Below, in pieces: positions 1 to 5,595 of a stretch of DNA of 5,639 bases. How positions within the stretch are numbered: the first letter of the stretch is position 1; the number at the start of each line of letters is the position of its first letter. Where the stretch lies: positions 1 through 5,639 of the forward strand of contig CAJJLI010000178.1 of assembly GCA_905192625.1 (NCBI GenBank), given 5' to 3'. The stretch is from an uncultured Clostridium sp. (GTDB lineage Bacteria; Bacillota; Clostridia; Lachnospirales; Lachnospiraceae). Made by a program: the position numbers and the translations under genes. Under the pieces are notes generated by a model. That model saw only the letters and a list, made by a program, of their open reading frames with translations, did not search any database and had not been told where the DNA came from.

Positions 1-573
1 TGTAAGAAATAAGCGGTTTAGCTGTCGCTCACTATAACCAGATTGCAGAGCAACTTCTTTCACCTGTACTTGTCCATGACTATCAGAAATCACGTTGGTT
101 GCCAACAACAAAGAGTTCGAAACAACTTGCTTTTCAATGCGTTTATATAAAATTTGCTCGCATGTATTTATTAAACCTGTTATCGTTTTTGATGCCACAA
201 AGGCCTGGTGTAGCGAATGAAACAGCTCGTTGTCAATATCCGCAAGCAAAAGCCGTTTATCTGTAAACTCCACTTGGCTTTGGCGTGTGATCTGATACAA
301 ACCACAGGAAGAAAGCTGGATAAGTAACAGAACACGGTAATTATTTGGTTCCATTCCTAACAAAACAGGGGTTAAAGACGCTCCCCACAGCTCGGCAATG
401 ACTGCGTTTCCATCAAAAGCAAGCGATAGTGTTCCACAAGCGTTGGGCATAAGCGTATATTGTTCTATAAACATATCATTCGTCGGAAATACGATGTTGT
501 AATAGAGAATATATTTTCTTAGCCCCACATGTGAGGGAAACATATTGAATTGTTTGTCATTTTTGATAATCAA
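1..573 (-). CDS. AraC-family transcriptional regulator, C-terminus cut off by the window edge
   Basis: The minus strand stays open for 191 codons from a TTG at 573 to the window edge. Residues about 17-115 look like the N-terminal sensing domain of AraC proteins (LRKYILYYNIVFP near 18, LMPNACGTLSLAFDG near 41, ELWGAS near 61), similar to the DUF6597-type N-terminal domain. Residues 169-190 (VQVKEVALQSGYSERQLNRLF) are the first helix-turn-helix of an AraC DNA-binding domain; the second lies beyond the window. Start choice: AAGGAGGG (580-587 on the plus strand, read in reverse) sits 6 nt from the TTG. An in-frame ATG at 597 has only a weak AAAGG upstream and would add 8 residues that consume the strong site. 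The gene is divergent from everything to its right. Ligand and targets cannot be told. Family call is firm; the exact start is less so. Confidence 0.85.
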   Translation of the reverse strand, partial: MIIKNDKQFNMFPSHVGLRKYILYYNIVFPTNDMFIEQYTLMPNACGTLSLAFDGNAVIAELWGASLTPVLLGMEPNNYRVLLLIQLSSCGLYQITRQSQVEFTDKRLLLADIDNELFHSLHQAFVASKTITGLINTCEQILYKRIEKQVVSNSLLLATNVISDSHGQVQVKEVALQSGYSERQLNRLFLT

Positions 574-597
574 ATTGTTCCCTCCTTGCTTTTCCAT

Positions 598-879
598 GTA
601 AGCCTTTCAGCCTTTCATTATGCTTATCCGCCTAAAGTGAATCAATCAATTACGAATTCACTCCAAGAGCAGAGCGTTAAAATTCTCTCCTATCATTTCA
701 AAAAAGTTTTACTCGGTAAATATATAAAATAAGTTTACCATAGTAAAGTGGAAGTTTCAATCAATTGAATTGTACATAATCATCTCTGTTTTTTAGACAA
801 ATATTACCTCGATTCTATGCTGTATTTTTACGGATTTCATTTCGCAATTCCCGGTAAAATTTTATCGCATTTAATCGTC
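598..879. other. Intergenic region upstream of the divergent AraC gene
   Basis: I see no convincing gene here. A plus-strand open frame at 550-732 overlaps the AraC gene antisense, lacks a ribosome binding site and resembles nothing I know. Seen directly: a tandem 8-bp repeat AGCCTTTC at 601-616; an inverted repeat AGTGAAT (636-642) / ATTCACT (656-662) with a 13-nt spacer; and GGTAAA (715-720) / TTTACC (734-739). A possible minus-strand promoter for the AraC gene is TTGATT (complement of 759-764), a 16-nt spacer, then TATGGT (complement of 737-742). That leaves a leader of about 160 nt in which the 636-662 dyad could be an operator. These site calls are weak. Confidence 0.4.
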
Positions 880-910
880 TTGACTATAAGGAGACATTAT
901 AGTTTATGAT
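880..910 (+). promoter_or_regulatory. MerR-type promoter with operator dyad in a 19-bp spacer
   Basis: The -35 TTGACT (880-885) and the -10 TATGAT (905-910) are separated by 19 bp, longer than the usual 17. The spacer region contains a perfect 7-bp inverted repeat, ACTATAA (883-889) and TTATAGT (897-903), around a 7-nt centre. Known of the family: MerR-family activators bind a dyad between -35 and -10 and untwist an over-long 19-20 bp spacer to activate. The architecture fits closely. No MerR gene is present in the window, so the regulator is unknown. Transcription would begin near 917 and run into the ABC exporter remnant. A short ACTC-AAA-GAGT hairpin (911-921) lies at the start of the transcript. 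Confidence 0.75.
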
Positions 911-969
911 ACTCAAAGAGTCTTTTCCTATTAAGGTATATGGCTTATACAGTAAAGAAAGGAGTAATT

Positions 970-1166
970 TTGAAATTAATGTTAAAATATCGGAAAAGAT
1001 ATCCGAAACTAATTCTGTTAAACATCATAGGATTTTTTAGTTTCGTAGCGGTACAGCTTGGAAGAAGGACGGAACGATTATCGAACAGGGAACCCATGAT
1101 GAATTAATGGTGAAGAAGGGATTTTGTGAAAAATTGTATATGAGTCAGTTCCAAAATCAAGCTTAA
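970..1166 (+). pseudogene. ABC exporter remnant: both ends kept, middle deleted, out of frame
   Basis: A start (TTG 970, with GGAG at 961-964) opens a frame reading LKLMLKYRKRYPKLILLNII and then GFFSFVAVQLG. This is typical of the cytosolic start and first membrane helix of fused permease-ATPase exporters. Near 1060 the resemblance stops, and this frame ends at 1107. In another frame (1041-1166) the sequence reads KKDGTIIEQGTHDELMVKKG and ends KLYMSQFQNQA. That is the classic extreme C-terminus of an exporter ATPase domain, after the H-loop (compare GKIVEQGTHEEL). A full gene is about 570-600 codons; only about 65 codons of recognisable sequence remain. The Walker A, Walker B and signature motifs and five of the six helices are absent. 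The simplest reading is one large internal deletion with a frame change at the joint. It lies directly behind the MerR-type promoter and cannot make a working transporter. Confidence 0.8.
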
Positions 1167-1203
1167 ATATTTTACAGCAGCAACTGTTTGATTGCCTCAT
1201 AAC

Positions 1204-1296
1204 ATGGAAAAACAAGAGATAAAAGCTGTAAAGCAAAGGATGCATTTGCGCTTTAGTGATATAAAAAACAATTTGAAAGGATTTGATTGTGAATGA
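1204..1296 (+). CDS. Possible 30-codon ORF overlapping the next start codon
   Basis: An ATG at 1204 opens a basic 30-residue frame (starts MEKQEIKAVKQRMHL, ends LKGFDCE). Its TGA stop (1294-1296) overlaps the ATG of the amidinotransferase-like gene (1293-1295) in an ATGA arrangement, which is usual for translational coupling. Against it: no ribosome binding site lies upstream of 1204, and I recognise no family. It could be a leader peptide, a remnant, or chance. The downstream gene's own site (AAAGGA, 1276-1281) is about 11 nt from its ATG, longer than ideal, which makes coupling somewhat more attractive. Confidence 0.25.
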   Translation: MEKQEIKAVKQRMHLRFSDIKNNLKGFDCE

Positions 1297-2273
1297 AGAA
1301 TGATATGATCATAGTAAAAAGTGAATTTGCGGCGTTAAAAAAAGTTGTTTTAACGCAATCGGAGTTTATCTTTCCGGAGCGGGAAGAAAGTAATAATGAT
1401 GAAACGTTTCTAGCAGAGGAAAGCCTAAAACTATATGCAGGAGTTGACATCGCTGGAAAGGATTATAAAGATGTTTTTCCAGATCGTCAGAAGCAATGGG
1501 AAAGAGAACGTGAAGAATTAAAGAAAGTTCTTGAAAAATATGGAGTGGAAGTTCTTCGTCCTCGATTATTGACTGAATATGAAAGAAAAGTCGGTAAGGA
1601 ATACGGCTGCTGTAATTTCTTTGTGCGAGATCCTTTTTTTACGATTGGGTCTTCCATCATAGAAGGTTCTTTACGCTTCTTTCACCGTAGAAATGAGGTC
1701 TTACCAATTAGAGATATTCTTATGGCAGAGGCTTATAATAGTGATGCTTTTTATGTGTCTGTACCAAAACCAGATATTTCAGAAGGCTTTGACGCCGAGA
1801 AAGGCCCTTTTCTGGAGGGCGGAGATGTTTTGGTTTTAGATAAGACTGTCTTTGTAGGGAATTCCGGGCAAGCCTCAAATTATAATGGTTTTCTCTGGCT
1901 GAAATCATACTTATCCCACTGGGACTACAAAGTAATCGAGGTTCCATTAAAAAAGGATGTACTTCACTTGGACTGTGCTTTAAGTTTGGTGAGAGATGGC
2001 TTAATGATTGTTTGCGAAGAAGCCCTTTTAAATGGAGTTCCTGAACCACTCAGGGACTGGGATAGAATTTCTGTTCCTTATAAGGATATTGCCCATCTGG
2101 CAGTGAATGGACTTCCGATTAATGAATCTACTTATATTTTAGATCCACAATTTGAATATATTGCAGAACAACTAAAAGCGAGAGGAATAACTGTTGAATA
2201 TGTTGATTTTAATATTTCTCGAAGTTTAGGTGGTTCATTTAGATGCAGTACGCAACCACTTGTAAGAATATAA
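1293..2273 (+). CDS. Arginine deiminase/amidinotransferase-superfamily enzyme
   Basis: A 326-residue cytosolic protein of the guanidino-group-modifying superfamily (arginine deiminase, dimethylarginine hydrolase, arginine:glycine amidinotransferase). Visible motifs in order: SEFAALKKVVL near residue 10, the family's usual first strand; NFFVRDPFFTIGSSIIEG at 108-125, with the conserved Arg112-Asp113; FLEGGDVLVL at 173-182, with Asp178; HLDCALSLV with His225; and GGSFRCSTQPLVR with Cys318 as the probable nucleophile near the end. The catalytic triad therefore appears intact. Family reactions are hydrolysis of arginine-like substrates to citrulline plus ammonia or amine, or transfer of the amidino group. 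Which one applies cannot be read here. The length lies between dimethylarginine hydrolases (~260-285) and arginine deiminases (~410). No otc or arcC genes adjoin, so a standard arginine deiminase pathway is unlikely. It is followed 100 bp later by a DUF6506-like gene with no terminator seen between. The start at 1293 has a rather distant ribosome binding site (1276-1281). Confidence 0.85.
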   Translation: MKNDMIIVKSEFAALKKVVLTQSEFIFPEREESNNDETFLAEESLKLYAGVDIAGKDYKDVFPDRQKQWEREREELKKVLEKYGVEVLRPRLLTEYERKVGKEYGCCNFFVRDPFFTIGSSIIEGSLRFFHRRNEVLPIRDILMAEAYNSDAFYVSVPKPDISEGFDAEKGPFLEGGDVLVLDKTVFVGNSGQASNYNGFLWLKSYLSHWDYKVIEVPLKKDVLHLDCALSLVRDGLMIVCEEALLNGVPEPLRDWDRISVPYKDIAHLAVNGLPINESTYILDPQFEYIAEQLKARGITVEYVDFNISRSLGGSFRCSTQPLVRI

Positions 2274-2314
2274 ATCAATTTAATCCATTGGACTAAAAAC
2301 CAAAATTTAAATAC

Positions 2315-2334
2315 ATTCGCTCCTGTAGGCGAAT
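2315..2334 (+). promoter_or_regulatory. Small hairpin and anti-ribosome-binding-site sequence in the leader of the DUF6506-like gene
   Basis: ATTCGC (2315-2320) and GCGAAT (2329-2334) form a 6-bp stem with an 8-nt loop. There is no T-tract after it, so it is not a normal terminator. CTCCT (2320-2324) is complementary to the AGGAG of the next gene's ribosome binding site (2361-2366). An alternative pairing could therefore mask that site. The structure is seen directly; a regulatory role is only a guess. Confidence 0.25.
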
Positions 2335-2373
2335 TAAAATAGAGCTACTGGAATTTTATAAGGAGGCAGTTAT

Positions 2374-2679
2374 ATGAAGAAAAAGTTCGCATTTTTGCTT
2401 ATGGGGAGTCATTATAATCCGGAGGAGCATAAGGCTTGTTTTGAAACTGAAAAACAGATTAGCTATATTTTTACAGTTAAAAATTTTGAAGAAGCATGTG
2501 ATAAGCTTTCTTTCTTAGAAAGTGAGGGTGTTGGTGCAATCGAATTATGTGGAGCATTTGGCGAAGAAAATGCTCAGAAGATGATAGAATTGACACACAA
2601 CAAAATAGCTGTTGGATATGTTACCCACGAGTCTGAACAGGATAATTTATTTGCCAATTTCTTTTCGAATTTCGGATAA
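2374..2679 (+). CDS. Small DUF6506-like protein
   Basis: A 101-residue cytosolic protein with no signal peptide or membrane segment. It starts at an ATG with a strong AGGAGG (2361-2366) 7 nt upstream. The layout matches what I recall of the DUF6506 family: a first strand KKKFAFLLM, a PEEHKACFETE stretch (residues 16-26), a middle strand and helix (YIFTVKNFEEACDKLSFLES), the landmark GVGAIELCGAFGEE (52-65), a helix, then KIAVGYVTHESEQDNL (77-92). The function of that family is unknown; a small alpha/beta fold with ligand-facing IELCGAFG and GYVTHE segments is plausible. It probably shares a transcript with the amidinotransferase-like gene 100 bp upstream and ends before the terminator at 2820. 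The family name is from memory and would need a profile search. Confidence 0.7.
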   Translation: MKKKFAFLLMGSHYNPEEHKACFETEKQISYIFTVKNFEEACDKLSFLESEGVGAIELCGAFGEENAQKMIELTHNKIAVGYVTHESEQDNLFANFFSNFG

Positions 2680-2819
2680 GATTATGAGCATTCCCTCCTG
2701 TAAGTATGTTTTGAGAATTACCAGGAGATAATTATTTTCCACACTTTAATAGTAGTGTAGAAGATATATTTGTCTTTTTTATTAAAGAAAACACAATGCA
2801 ATTACTTATATTTATGATA

Positions 2820-2864
2820 GACCGTTAATTATGAGATGTTTTTTCATAGTTGACGGTCTTTTTT
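2820..2864 (+). terminator. Intrinsic terminator after the enzyme/DUF6506-like unit
   Basis: The left arm 2820-2834 (GACCGTTAATTATGA) pairs along all 15 positions with the right arm 2844-2858 (TCATAGTTGACGGTC), two of the pairs being G-U. The loop is 9 nt, and six T residues follow (2859-2864). This is a textbook rho-independent terminator on the plus strand. It closes the upstream transcript and insulates the sigma operon. Confidence 0.92.
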
Positions 2865-2877
2865 CTATAGTTATAAA

Positions 2878-2906
2878 TTGACTAAACTTGGTAATTCTCT
2901 TATGAT
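2878..2906 (+). promoter_or_regulatory. Sigma-A-type promoter for the ECF sigma operon
   Basis: TTGACT (2878-2883), a 17-bp spacer and TATGAT (2901-2906) match the housekeeping consensus closely. The promoter sits 14 nt past the terminator's T-tract and faces the sigma gene. Transcription would begin near 2913, giving a leader of about 190 nt to the start at 3103, long for a simple operon. Confidence 0.7.
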
Positions 2907-3026
2907 AATATTAACAATACGGTCTAAAGAGCGATATTACATATAGTTTTAATTATAGTTTATCTAAAAAGAAGTAAGGATAAGTTTTCAATTGATTGGA
3001 ATAGAATCATTTTAATAAATTTTATA

Positions 3027-3051
3027 TTTGTGTGACGAATATTCACACAAA
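3027..3051. promoter_or_regulatory. Perfect 9-bp dyad in the sigma-factor leader
   Basis: TTTGTGTGA (3027-3035) and TCACACAAA (3043-3051) are exact inverted repeats around a 7-nt centre. As DNA this could be an operator; the TGTGA/TCACA half-sites recall CRP-type and Rex-type sites, but the centre is 7 nt, not the usual CRP 6 or Rex 4. As RNA it would be a 9-bp hairpin about 52 nt before the sigma start. There is no T-tract after it, so it is not a terminator. The TGTGAC at 3031-3036 and GTCTAT at 3058-3063 could also be parts of a self-activated ECF promoter, though their spacing is longer than usual. Confidence 0.6.
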
Positions 3052-3102
3052 AACACTGTCTATATAAGTGAAGGTATTATGTTACAGTGAAAGGGGATGC
3101 AT

Positions 3103-3660
3103 ATGGAGGATTTGCAAATTATAGAGCTGTATAACTCTCGTAATGAAACTGCAATAAGTGAAACTGACATCAAGTATGGATGTATGCTTCATAGTATTGC
3201 GATGAATATCCTGACAAATCATTGGGACTGCGAAGAAATTGTTAATGATACTTATGGTAAGGCGTGGAATGCTATTCCACCCGATAAACCAAACTTCCTA
3301 GGTGCATACCTGGGACGAATTACCCGTAACCTTTCAATTAATCGTTGGAATGCGCATAGAGCCAAAAAACGATATAATGGTCCGGATTTGTTGCTTTCTG
3401 AGTTAAGTGAATGCGTTCCTACCCCGCAAACGGTAGAGACCATAATGGAAGCTAAGGAACTGGCACAAGTGATTGACCGATGGCTTGGCACATTGTCCAT
3501 TGATAACCGTGTTTTGTTTCTACGACGTTACTGGTTTGGAGATAGTGTTAATATCCTTGCCATTGAATGTGAAACATCAGCAAATAAGATGGCAAGTCGG
3601 TTGTATCGCTTGCGACAAAGTTTGAAAAAGGCTCTAGAAATGGAGGGGATATCATTATGA
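3103..3660 (+). CDS. ECF-type RNA polymerase sigma factor
   Basis: A 185-residue alternative sigma factor. Residues 21-90 are sigma region 2: TDIKYGCMLHSIAMNIL, then CEEIVNDTYGKAWNAIPP (43-60, core-polymerase binding) and YLGRITRNLSINRWNAHRAKKR (69-90, promoter -10 recognition). Residues about 118-180 are region 4 (RWLGTLSIDNRVLFLRRYW, then a helix-turn-helix through NKMASRLYRLRQSLKKALE) for -35 recognition. A short linker replaces regions 1 and 3, as in ECF factors. Start choice: AAAGGGG (3090-3096) touches the ATG at 3097 but stands 6 nt from the in-frame ATG at 3103, so the latter is preferred; 3097 would add only Met-His. The TGA stop overlaps the next ATG (ATGA at 3657-3660), implying coupled synthesis with its membrane partner. 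The leader has a sigma-A-type promoter and a dyad. Confidence 0.92.
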   Translation: MEDLQIIELYNSRNETAISETDIKYGCMLHSIAMNILTNHWDCEEIVNDTYGKAWNAIPPDKPNFLGAYLGRITRNLSINRWNAHRAKKRYNGPDLLLSELSECVPTPQTVETIMEAKELAQVIDRWLGTLSIDNRVLFLRRYWFGDSVNILAIECETSANKMASRLYRLRQSLKKALEMEGISL

Positions 3661-5177
3661 AAGAAAAGAAACTCTTTGATGCGTTAACTGAAGTTCGTGA
3701 AGAGTATATTGAAGAAGCAAGAACAACTAAGCTTAAAAAACAAGGTATGGGGTGGAAAAAATGGGTGGCAATTGCCGCTTCTACAGTTCTGGTCATCGGC
3801 ATTAGTGGAACATTTATACTGCATAGCTTATACATTTTAGGTGGTAAGAAAGGAGTGTTCGGCTCAGGACATGGCGAGAGTAGTATTTTTATGTCCTATG
3901 CTGGGCCGGTATTTCCTTTAACTTTAAGTGAAGCAGACAGTAAGATTACTGCCACTCGTAATATTCTCTATGATTTTGTTCTGCCCAATGAGGGTAGTAC
4001 ACGTGTGTGGGGAACCAATGTAGAAGATAGTTATACTCTTACCAATTCTTCCACTGAAGATAAGACTATAAAAGCTCTTTACCCATTTGCCGGAAGTTTT
4101 AACGAGTTGAAAAAGAATATGCCTACAATTACCATGAATGGACAGGAAGTGTCACCTACATTGTTTGCAGGCGGCTATTCCGGAGGATTTACTGGTGTCC
4201 ATGGTGGGAAGGACCCGGATAATAGTTATAATGTTTTAGAACTAAATAGTTGGGAGGCGTATAAATCGCTTTTAGAGGGCGGCGATTATCAGAGCAATGC
4301 TTTTGCATCTCACCCTGTCCTGTCTCAACAGGTGACTGTGTATACATTTAGTGATTTTGAGGCTCCAGTTGAGTATGATGCAGCAACACAAGCCATATCT
4401 TTTACTATTGATCCAAAAAAGACCACCATTTTGCAGTATGGCTTTAATGGTTCTGAAATAGATGGAGAAGGTTTTCGAAGATATAGTTATTTTGTTCCAA
4501 AAGGGGAGAATAAGAGTAGCGATAAAAAGCTGCTCATTGTAATTGGTGATGATATAACAGAGTATTCCTTGCAGGGATACAAAAACGGCGCTTGTAAAAA
4601 AGGCAATGAGCTTTCAGGTGTTTCAGCCACCGTCACACGGAGTGTGGGAGTTCTGTCGGATGTGATGGATGAGCTCATTGGTAACTACTTTGATCAATAT
4701 GACGATGGAAACTCCCTAGTTGTATCCAAGGAGATGATCATCGGCGCTGTGTCTGAGTTTATGGCTCAATACGGGTTGCTTTCTGAATCGGTTCGTGATC
4801 GATACCAAACTGGGCGGATAGAGGATATCATTTCAGATACAAATAATGTAAAACGTATATTCTACTTGCAGTTTGAGGTAACAATTCCTGCCGGTGGAAG
4901 TGTTTCTGTCATAGCGAATATGCATAAAAAACCAAGCTTTGACTATGCTTGTGTAGACACTGACAACCAAGGTATACAAGGGTATGATATGGTTACTCAG
5001 TTGGGGAGCAACTTATCCATTGATGAGCTGACAGCAGAGTTAACCTCCCAAGATCATATTGAAATTGTTCGTCAAAATTACGGTTTTGATTTATCACAAG
5101 GGGTTGCTAAGGTGGAGTTAGATCCTACAAAAGAGCATTATTATTTAGAGATTAGACCAGTGGAGTCAAAAAAATAA
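3657..5177 (+). CDS. Probable membrane anti-sigma factor with a large outside domain
   Basis: A 506-residue protein coupled to the sigma gene by an ATGA overlap, with its own strong site GGAGGGG (3642-3648) 8 nt before the ATG. Residues 1-35 are a charged cytosolic segment (LFDALTEVREEYIEEARTTK, then WKKW), as in the membrane partners of this Clostridial sigma group. Residues about 36-61 form one membrane helix (WVAIAASTVLVIGISGTFIL). Residues 62-506 should lie outside the cell. They are rich in beta-type sequence, with a TLTNSSTEDKTIKALYPF stretch at 127-144, a Gly-rich FAGGYSGGFTGVHGG at 170-184 and an FEVTIPAGGSVSVIANMHKKP stretch at 406-426. No zinc-finger HxxxCxxC motif is present, so it is not a ZAS-type anti-sigma. 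Position and topology support sensing an envelope signal and holding or releasing the sigma factor. The inhibitory role is inferred; I do not recognise the outside domain with confidence. Confidence 0.75.
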   Translation: MKEKKLFDALTEVREEYIEEARTTKLKKQGMGWKKWVAIAASTVLVIGISGTFILHSLYILGGKKGVFGSGHGESSIFMSYAGPVFPLTLSEADSKITATRNILYDFVLPNEGSTRVWGTNVEDSYTLTNSSTEDKTIKALYPFAGSFNELKKNMPTITMNGQEVSPTLFAGGYSGGFTGVHGGKDPDNSYNVLELNSWEAYKSLLEGGDYQSNAFASHPVLSQQVTVYTFSDFEAPVEYDAATQAISFTIDPKKTTILQYGFNGSEIDGEGFRRYSYFVPKGENKSSDKKLLIVIGDDITEYSLQGYKNGACKKGNELSGVSATVTRSVGVLSDVMDELIGNYFDQYDDGNSLVVSKEMIIGAVSEFMAQYGLLSESVRDRYQTGRIEDIISDTNNVKRIFYLQFEVTIPAGGSVSVIANMHKKPSFDYACVDTDNQGIQGYDMVTQLGSNLSIDELTAELTSQDHIEIVRQNYGFDLSQGVAKVELDPTKEHYYLEIRPVESKK

Positions 5178-5334
5178 ACAAAGTTTATAATTTTTCCTAA
5201 TATTCAACTAAGCCCTATTAGTTATGTAGAAATGGTGTGTTTGCTGTCCCGTCCTACATTGTAGAGCAAGAAAAGTCGGGAAGATTACTAGTGATAGTAT
5301 TATAATTTAATTACAGTCAAGAAGGAGTGATGGC
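5178..5334. other. Gap between the sigma operon and the right-hand AraC gene
   Basis: No gene is seen. A weak hairpin, AACTAA (5206-5211) / TTAGTT (5218-5223), follows the anti-sigma gene, but without a T-tract it is a poor terminator. TCCCG and CGGGA near 5246-5281 enclose a small palindrome, CTACA-T-TGTAG. A TATAAT at 5301-5306 could be the -10 of the AraC gene, but I find no good -35. Confidence 0.35.
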
Positions 5335-5595
5335 ATGAGTGCTTGGACAGAAGGTTTGCAAAACGCTATTGAATATATGGAAAAAAATCTAACCGAGGAT
5401 ATTCAGGTAAAAGATATCGCTGAAAAGGCATATGTATCGGAGTTTCATTTTCAGCGTATTTTTTCAGTGCTGTGTGGATTTAGTGTTGCAGAATATATTC
5501 GTAACAGAAGGCTGACATTAGCGGCAAGAGAGCTGGCGGGAAGTGATGTAAAAGTAATTGATGTTGCCATAAACTATGGCTATGATTCACCATAG
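5335..5595 (+). CDS. AraC-family regulator, broken after 86 codons at a suspicious junction
   Basis: ATG at 5335 follows AAGGAG (5322-5327) by 7 nt. Residues 9-50 hold the first helix-turn-helix (AIEYMEKNLTEDIQVKDIAE, then KAYVSEFHFQRIFSVLCGFS). Then come AEYIRNRRLTLAARELAGSD and the start of the second helix-turn-helix, VIDVAINYGYDSP (74-86). This is the N-terminal DNA-binding arrangement of regulators that usually carry a GyrI-like effector-binding domain behind it, about 280 residues in all. In relatives GYDSP is followed by a stretch like DSFTKAF. Here a TAG comes immediately (5593-5595) and the base composition jumps. The true gene is therefore probably longer and the stop an artefact or breakpoint. 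Confidence 0.85.
   Translation: MSAWTEGLQNAIEYMEKNLTEDIQVKDIAEKAYVSEFHFQRIFSVLCGFSVAEYIRNRRLTLAARELAGSDVKVIDVAINYGYDSP

Larger units (their letters stand above)
2680..3102. other. Intergenic region: terminator, then sigma-operon promoter and leader
   Basis: No gene is seen. From left to right it holds: an imperfect stem CTCCTG (2695-2700) / CAGGAG (2722-2727) and a short stem ACACT (2741-2745) / AGTGT (2754-2758), neither followed by a proper T-tract; the strong terminator at 2820-2864; a sigma-A-type promoter at 2878-2906; a direct repeat TATAGTTT at 2942-2949 and 2954-2961, 12 bp apart; the dyad at 3027-3051; and a second pairing CACTGT (3054-3059) / ACAGTG (3084-3089) that ends just before the sigma gene's ribosome binding site. 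Confidence 0.6.

Noticed and set aside
550..732. Plus-strand open frame of 60 codons
   Set aside because: It overlaps the AraC gene antisense and its start region, has no ribosome binding site and resembles no family.
1253..1450. Minus-strand open frame
   Set aside because: It is antisense to the start of the amidinotransferase-like gene and has no ribosome binding site or recognisable domain.
1720..2049. Minus-strand open frame of 109 codons
   Set aside because: It lies wholly antisense to the conserved catalytic part of the amidinotransferase-like gene; its low-complexity basic composition is typical of a shadow frame.
2741..2783. Possible terminator right after the DUF6506-like gene (ACACT/AGTGT stem, later T-run)
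   Set aside because: The stem is only 5 bp and the T-run is well separated from it; the terminator at 2820-2864 is far better.
896..2963. Shared 12-nt ATTATAGTTTAT at 896-907 and 2952-2963, suggesting a common regulator
   Set aside because: Only one half of the MerR-type dyad is shared and the string is A/T-only except one base; chance is likely in this composition.
3252..3835. Two minus-strand open frames (3252-3500 and 3548-3835)
   Set aside because: Both are antisense to the clearly coding sigma and anti-sigma genes and show no family resemblance.
4487..4678. Minus-strand open frame
   Set aside because: Antisense to the anti-sigma gene with no supporting signal.
5197..5223. Possible terminator after the anti-sigma gene
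   Set aside because: The AT-rich 6-bp stem has no T-tract behind it.
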